DNA of 23,403 nucleotides from a virus. The notes below the pieces were generated by a model, which did no database searches, was not told the DNA's origin, and saw only the letters and a list, made by a program, of their open reading frames with translations. Shown one piece after another: positions 20,204-23,403 of the stretch. Within the stretch, counting starts at the first letter, position 1. Every line of letters starts with the position of its first letter. The DNA is taken from the IMG/VR virus record IMGVR_UViG_3300028802_000057, positions 1-23,403 of that record. One strand, 5' to 3'. The translations under genes were made by a program, and so were the position numbers.

Positions 20204-20739
20204 CGGCGAAACAGCGGCGTCGAGTACGCAGCCAGCTTCGGGTTGAGCCACGCGCATTGGAAGTCCCACAACGCGCAGGCGTCGGCCTCGTCGAAGTCCG
20301 CAACCTCCCAGCCCAGCATGCGACACTGATCGAATGTCTTCTGCTTGGCCATCGCGCTCTTCATGTTCTGGCCGATGAAGTGAACGCGGACCGCAGCGAC
20401 GCGTGCCTCGTGCAGCTCGGCCTTGCCGTGGCACCATTCCTCAAGATGCTCAGCGAGGCCCATCAGCAGCTTGATGGTGTCGATGTTGGTCTTGCCTGCC
20501 ATGATCGACGGCACCGCTGGACTCTCGTAGACGATCACGTCGGGTATCGCGTTGTCGTCGTCGATACGACCGCCCCACTTCTGATCGAGCCAGTTGCGGA
20601 AGTTGCGGTAGACCAGGGCGCGCGGTGACCCCGGCTTGGCGAAGCGCAGATGCCCGAACTGTGGGATCGAACCGGGTGCGCCATAGGCGTACCCGGTTGT
20701 CGTCGCCAAGTCGAGCGCGAGGACCCGCCCCTCAAACAT
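20200..20739 (-). CDS. RuvC-like Holliday junction resolvase / RNase H-fold nuclease
   Basis: A 179-residue nuclease-fold protein. Acidic positions fit RuvC: D10 in VLALDLATTTGYAYG, E72 in VIVYESP, and D150/D153 in ADFDEADACALWDF. Length matches phage RuvC-like resolvases, which cut branched DNA during replication, recombination or before packaging. ATG 20739 was chosen because it places the first aspartate near the N-terminus and overlaps the previous stop by eight bases; a longer version from 20793 would overlap the 55-residue gene. Last gene of its minus block. Confidence 0.85.
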   Translation of the reverse strand: MFEGRVLALDLATTTGYAYGAPGSIPQFGHLRFAKPGSPRALVYRNFRNWLDQKWGGRIDDDNAIPDVIVYESPAVPSIMAGKTNIDTIKLLMGLAEHLEEWCHGKAELHEARVAAVRVHFIGQNMKSAMAKQKTFDQCRMLGWEVADFDEADACALWDFQCAWLNPKLAAYSTPLFRR

Positions 20740-20899
20740 TGGATCGCCGTTTCCGGCGCTTCCTCCGCCGCATGAAGTCGGCGAGCGGCGCATTGGCCGC
20801 GTCCAGCTCCCGCTGTCGGCGGGTTTCGACCTGCCTGGAGATGGCCCGAAGAATGGACAGCAACACGATCCGCTCTTCGTCGTCGATCCGCTTGCTCAC
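20732..20899 (-). CDS. Small, very basic protein
   Basis: A 55-residue protein that I read from GTG 20899, which forms a GTGA overlap with the preceding stop. The N-terminal part is helical and acidic-basic (SKRIDDEERIVLLSILRAISRQVETRRQRELDAANAPLADF), the end a run of arginine and lysine (MRRRKRRKRRSN). It may bind DNA or RNA. No family is recognised, and its size makes the call moderate. Confidence 0.6.
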   Translation of the reverse strand: MSKRIDDEERIVLLSILRAISRQVETRRQRELDAANAPLADFMRRRKRRKRRSNV

Positions 20900-21024
20900 C
20901 TGCTTCGCGTACTGCGTTTGGTCTTCTTCACGCTGCGCTTGGCAGGCTGCCGCTTGGTCGTTGCGCGCGCCTCACGCATCTCCCGAAGCTGCTGCTCGCG
21001 CGGTCCCACTTTCTTTACTGCCAT
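20896..21024 (-). CDS. Tiny lysine/arginine-rich protein
   Basis: A 42-residue, highly basic protein (AVKKVGPREQQLREMREARATTKRQPAKRSVKKTKR). ATG 21024 has AGAGGAGAC upstream at a good distance, so it is a real translation start although it overlaps the previous gene by 53 bases. Composition suits nucleic acid binding or charge neutralisation. No family can be given. Confidence 0.6.
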   Translation of the reverse strand: MAVKKVGPREQQLREMREARATTKRQPAKRSVKKTKRSTRSR

Positions 21025-21700
21025 TCGAGTCTCCTCTGGTTGGTAGGTGTTGACTGCAAAACCAAGTGCCGAATTCACCATTGCGGATGGTGCCTGTAGA
21101 AAAGCTCTGTGTCGCGTACGCCCCGCACTGACAGTAGGCAACAAAGCGGCCCTGCTCGTCGAAGCCAACGAAGCCAGCCAGACCCTTGCGCGTGTTCTGT
21201 CGTCTGCGAAGCTCTTCTCTTAATTCCTGCGGTGGCTTCATGATCGGATCGTTGCGCGGGATGAAGTAGCCGCCGCCATCGGTCCGCTTCACCTCCCAGT
21301 ATTTCTGTTGCTTGCCCTCGTAGCCCCAGCACCATGCGACGATCTGGTACTGTGGATGTGCCGAAACATCGACAAGCAGGTACGCCCAGTGATCGGGCTT
21401 CTTCGGCGAGATCAAGAGTCGGCGATACGAATCCGCGACGCCCTTTACGTCGATAAAATCATCCAGGTCAGCATCGGTGTGGCGCAATGAAAACGCGTTC
21501 CATGTCACGGGGTTCATGTAGAGTTTCCCGGCGGCCTCGGCTCTGGCACCGAGTATGTCCAGCGGCAGCGCGCGCTCATCATCCTCCGGAGCGCCCTGCG
21601 ACCCGCGCCAGTTGTTATCCGCCGCATTCCGTCTGCGCTTCACCGCGATCTTGTCGGCGAAGTCGATGTGCAGCGCCTCCATCGTAACCCACTCGATCAT
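20972..21700 (-). CDS. Putative PD-(D/E)XK nuclease-like phage protein
   Basis: A 242-residue protein from ATG 21700, in an ATGA overlap with the methyltransferase stop. The segment ILGARAEAAGKLYMNPVTWNAF, then DADLDDFIDVKGV and a strand LISPKKPDHWAYLLVDV, fits an E-x(n)-D-x(n)-DxK arrangement of the PD-(D/E)XK fold. The segment PQYQIVAWCWGYEGKQ follows as in related phage proteins. C-terminal cysteines (YCQCG, WFCSQH) may bind zinc. Catalysis is inferred from spacing only, so the call is moderate. The last residues overlap the 42-residue gene. Confidence 0.55.
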   Translation of the reverse strand: MIEWVTMEALHIDFADKIAVKRRRNAADNNWRGSQGAPEDDERALPLDILGARAEAAGKLYMNPVTWNAFSLRHTDADLDDFIDVKGVADSYRRLLISPKKPDHWAYLLVDVSAHPQYQIVAWCWGYEGKQQKYWEVKRTDGGGYFIPRNDPIMKPPQELREELRRRQNTRKGLAGFVGFDEQGRFVAYCQCGAYATQSFSTGTIRNGEFGTWFCSQHLPTRGDSNGSKESGTARAAASGDA

Positions 21701-22284
21701 GCTTCGTTGCCCCACCTACTCCAGCCCTTGCGCGGCCTGCGCGCATTGAGTTCGATCTTCGGCAGGCTTGGGTAGTACTCCTCGATGATCCGGTAGAACA
21801 CGTCAGGCTTGACGCTGTGCCTGCCGCGCACAGCTTCGATCACCGACGACCACTGCGTCCCTGGTGCCGGTGCCGGAATTCTGCCGCGCGTGCCGACCAG
21901 GAGCAGCTCGTGCTTGTTACGAAACCAGTAGCCGGTGCCATTGCGGTCCTTCGCCCAGACCATGTGCGACTTGTACTTGAAGCCCCACGCGTCCATGACC
22001 TCAAGCGCCTGCGGCAGCATCGGCTGCGTCGCCCACAGAAACAGCGCGCAGTGCTTCGCCGCGATGCTTTCCACGGACCGCGCCTTGATCACCGCCAGCA
22101 ACGATGTCGGGTAGTGATTGTCGGCGGCTCGGTCCATGCCGGTCTTGCGCGAGTACGGCTCGAACCGCCATTCGGGATCGGCCAGGATCACGCCGTACTT
22201 CTTGCGCGGCAGCGCTCTGATCTTCTTGGCCAGCGTGCGCTCACGAAGTCGGCGCAGCCGCTGCTTGTCGAGAGCTGAGTCCAT
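21697..22284 (-). CDS. MT-A70 family DNA N6-adenine methyltransferase with DPEW motif
   Basis: A 195-residue protein of the MT-A70 fold, which transfers a methyl group from SAM to adenine N6. Typical phrases are present: GVILADPEWRFEPYS, AADNHYPTS, CALFLWATQPMLPQALEVMDAWGFKYKSHMVWAKD, GTGYWFRNKHELLLVGTRG and a C-terminal R-W-G-N-E-A. The catalytic motif reads DPEW (36-39) where the family has DPPW. Start ATG 22284 is used; TTG 22320, directly after the previous stop, would add 12 residues and cannot be excluded. It lies just downstream of a GcrA-like regulator. Confidence 0.88.
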   Translation of the reverse strand: MDSALDKQRLRRLRERTLAKKIRALPRKKYGVILADPEWRFEPYSRKTGMDRAADNHYPTSLLAVIKARSVESIAAKHCALFLWATQPMLPQALEVMDAWGFKYKSHMVWAKDRNGTGYWFRNKHELLLVGTRGRIPAPAPGTQWSSVIEAVRGRHSVKPDVFYRIIEEYYPSLPKIELNARRPRKGWSRWGNEA

Positions 22285-22320
22285 CCCAGAATCTATACAA
22301 GCGAAGTTTGCGATGCGCAA

Positions 22321-22818
22321 TCAGCCGCTCGATCTCTTGGGGATGGTTGTGTGGTAGAGCCGGAAGTGCGTCGGACAATAGACGCTGTCAGCGCCATGGT
22401 AGTCGAGGCCGCAGGGCCTGCCGCAGCACAGCGGCAGCTTGGTGTGCGGGTCGCGCTTGTCCAGAATCGCCTTGCACCGGCCCTTCGATAGATCGAGATA
22501 GTTCACACCGGCATTCAGAAACAGCATTTCGAGTTCGGCTGCGCTGACCTCGCGGCGTGGCGGCGGCGGCCTTGCTGCAGCTGGTCGCTGCTTCGGCGGT
22601 TCAGTCGGCATCTTCCAGGTTCGCTGTGTCGGCTTCGCGGTCTTGCGGCTGAAGCGGCCTTCACCGAGCCGGTTCTTACGGCCAGCGATGGCGTTGCGCG
22701 TGACCTCGTAGCCCGCCGCGCGCATTCCCTGCATGACGTAGTTAAACGATCCGCCCTCATCCCAGAGCTGGATCAATAACGCGTCCGCTTCATCGGTCCA
22801 CCGGATAAGCTCCACCAT
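22321..22818 (-). CDS. GcrA-like cell cycle regulator
   Basis: A 165-residue protein with both ends of the GcrA family, which in alphaproteobacteria activates promoters carrying methylated GANTC sites. The N-terminus (IRWTDEADALLIQLWDEGGSFNYV, then VTRNAIAGRKNRLG, residues about 5-52) matches the GcrA DNA-binding region. The C-terminus has a C-x-x-I-L-D segment, LCCGRPCG and SVYCPTHFRLYH, as in the GcrA polymerase-binding end. The middle is proline/arginine-rich. ATG 22818 overlaps the upstream gene. A phage copy could redirect host sigma70 polymerase; this is inference. Confidence 0.75.
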   Translation of the reverse strand: MVELIRWTDEADALLIQLWDEGGSFNYVMQGMRAAGYEVTRNAIAGRKNRLGEGRFSRKTAKPTQRTWKMPTEPPKQRPAAARPPPPRREVSAAELEMLFLNAGVNYLDLSKGRCKAILDKRDPHTKLPLCCGRPCGLDYHGADSVYCPTHFRLYHTTIPKRSSG

Positions 22819-23093
22819 CAGCGCCTGCGTCGGCTGAACACGTCGGGTCGTATCTGCTCGGGGGTCATGTCGAGCATCTCTGCCACCTCAAGCACATGGT
22901 GGGCCGGGACTCGATTCCACGCCGATACGTTCTGGTGAGTGACGCCGAGGTGCTTGGCGATCTCGGTGGCGAACCCGTCCTTGGCGAAGATCGATCTCAT
23001 GATCGCGTCGCGCCGGTCGTTGCGATTCGCGCTCCGGGTATCACCTCGCTTACGTTTACGTGGCACGAAGCTGTGGGCTGATGGCATGCTCAT
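22818..23093 (-). CDS. Cro/YdaS-like HTH regulator
   Basis: A 91-residue protein. After a basic N-terminus (RKRKRGDTRSANRNDRRD), residues about 40-85 form a helix-turn-helix of the YdaS/Cro sort: FATEIAKHLGVTHQNVSAWNRVPAHHVLEVAEMLDMTPEQIRPDVF. Such small proteins act as repressors or antitoxin-like factors. It is the first gene of the minus block and faces the plus-strand nuclease gene across a 187-base divergent region that holds an inverted repeat, a likely operator site. A GAGG sequence lies some 13 bases before ATG 23093. Confidence 0.8.
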   Translation of the reverse strand: MSMPSAHSFVPRKRKRGDTRSANRNDRRDAIMRSIFAKDGFATEIAKHLGVTHQNVSAWNRVPAHHVLEVAEMLDMTPEQIRPDVFSRRRR

Positions 23094-23141
23094 TTGCTTG
23101 TCTTTTCCTCTGGGTTTTTAACGCAACCATACAATAAGACG

Positions 23142-23170
23142 TTGCAAAGGTGATATCCAGGTCCTAGGTT
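23142..23170 (+). promoter_or_regulatory. Promoter with overlapping operator-like inverted repeat
   Basis: TTGCAA (23142-23147), a 17-base spacer and TAGGTT (23165-23170) form a sigma70-like promoter toward the nuclease gene. Its -10 box lies in an inverted repeat, GGTCC-TAGGTT-GGACC (23160-23175), that could bind a repressor such as the adjacent Cro/YdaS-like protein. Confidence 0.45.
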
Positions 23171-23221
23171 GGACCGGGTCACGCCGCGTCTGACAAGTAC
23201 GCTTTTGGATAGGTTTGATCA

Positions 23222-23260
23222 CGGGGCGGACAGACTGGTCGGTGGGTCCTGTCCGCCCCG
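23222..23260 (+). promoter_or_regulatory. 12-pair hairpin in the 5' leader
   Basis: CGGGGCGGACAG (23222-23233) and CTGTCCGCCCCG (23249-23260) are perfect complements with a 15-base loop. The AAAGGAGC site of the next gene follows a few bases later. This is the same hairpin-plus-ribosome-binding-site layout found in the 3490-12896 operon. Confidence 0.65.
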
Positions 23261-23280
23261 ACTTCAAAGGAGCAAAGGTT

Positions 23281-23403
23281 ATGAAGATAAACAAGTGGGA
23301 CGGCAAGCCGATCTCAAAACCGGGCTGGTACTCTGATGTGCCAATCGAGAAGTACCACGGTCCGAACATGTGCGCTGGCCCGGCGGTCAGCTCATCGAAC
23401 TTG
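23281..23403 (+). CDS. RecE/exonuclease VIII-like nuclease, N-terminus only
   Basis: The first 41 residues of a gene cut by the window edge, from ATG 23281 with AAAGGAGC upstream. The start (WDGKPISKPGWYSDVPIEKYH, then CAGPAVSSSNL) closely follows the beginning of the phage PD-(D/E)XK nucleases of the exonuclease VIII/DUF3799 group, where a Y-H … S-S-S-x-L phrase is typical. The catalytic residues are outside the window, so the call rests on this N-terminal match. Such enzymes resect DNA for annealing-type recombination. Confidence 0.55.
   Translation, partial: MKINKWDGKPISKPGWYSDVPIEKYHGPNMCAGPAVSSSNL

Noticed and set aside
20662-20675. Sequence like a tRNA T-arm (complement of GGTTCGATCCC)
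   Set aside because: It lies within the RuvC-like coding sequence and no acceptor or anticodon stem can be found around it. I see no tRNA gene in the window.
1-23403. CRISPR array, insertion sequence or integrase
   Set aside because: No regularly spaced identical repeats, transposase motifs or tyrosine/serine recombinase genes were seen; the 10-bp repeat array has no spacers.

Overview
The window is part of a double-stranded DNA phage (or prophage) with a high-GC genome. The phage call rests on a large terminase subunit running off the left edge, a terminase small-subunit-like gene, a phage-type helicase, a RuvC-like resolvase, the start of a RecE-type nuclease, and dozens of small, tightly packed genes with ATGA-type start/stop overlaps. 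The host is probably an alphaproteobacterium. The main clue is a gene with both ends of the GcrA cell-cycle regulator family, which is characteristic of that class; the strong AAGGAG ribosome-binding sites only say Gram-negative or similar. No integrase, structural or lysis gene is visible.

Layout: (1) 1-2546, minus strand: NusG/RfaH-like factor, terminase small-like, a small gene and TerL (partial). A sigma70-like promoter with a perfect TATAAT lies before the terminase genes. (2) 2547-3489: a gene-free divergent region with an AT-rich promoter-like patch and five hairpins in a row. (3) 3490-12896, plus strand: an accessory operon of about 20 genes ending in a clear intrinsic terminator at 12902-12936. 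Its core is a three-gene cassette: MoxR/CobS-like AAA+ ATPase, DUF3150-like protein, and a protein joining an HExxH metallopeptidase-like domain to a VWA domain. Smaller genes follow, including a CxxCxxCC metal-binding protein, a frameshifted HNH-like gene, a possible Cys-His-Asp enzyme, a membrane repeat protein and an HTH protein. (4) 13055-16018, minus strand: an SF2 helicase with a zinc-ribbon tail and six small genes. (5) 16019-16983: a non-coding region with a 10-bp-period repeat array followed by an AT-rich direct repeat, a good candidate replication origin. (6) 16998-20203, plus strand: four genes of unknown function. (7) 20200-23093, minus strand: Cro/YdaS-like repressor, GcrA-like regulator, MT-A70 adenine methyltransferase, PD-(D/E)XK-like protein, two tiny basic proteins and a RuvC-like nuclease. 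(8) 23281 onward, plus strand: start of a RecE/exonuclease VIII-like gene.

How the parts may work together (inference): blocks 4 to 8 look like replication, recombination and early control; block 1 is late packaging, possibly assisted by the NusG-like antiterminator. The GcrA-like/adenine-methyltransferase pair could tie phage transcription to DNA methylation, and a GANTC site sits inside the terminase promoter. A repeated architectural habit is a GC-rich hairpin followed by a near-identical AAAGGAGC ribosome-binding site before a gene, which makes many genes look like separate expression cassettes.

The strongest candidates for an undescribed system are the ATPase/DUF3150/HExxH-VWA cassette, the GcrA-methyltransferase module, and the tandem hairpin region at 2996-3458.
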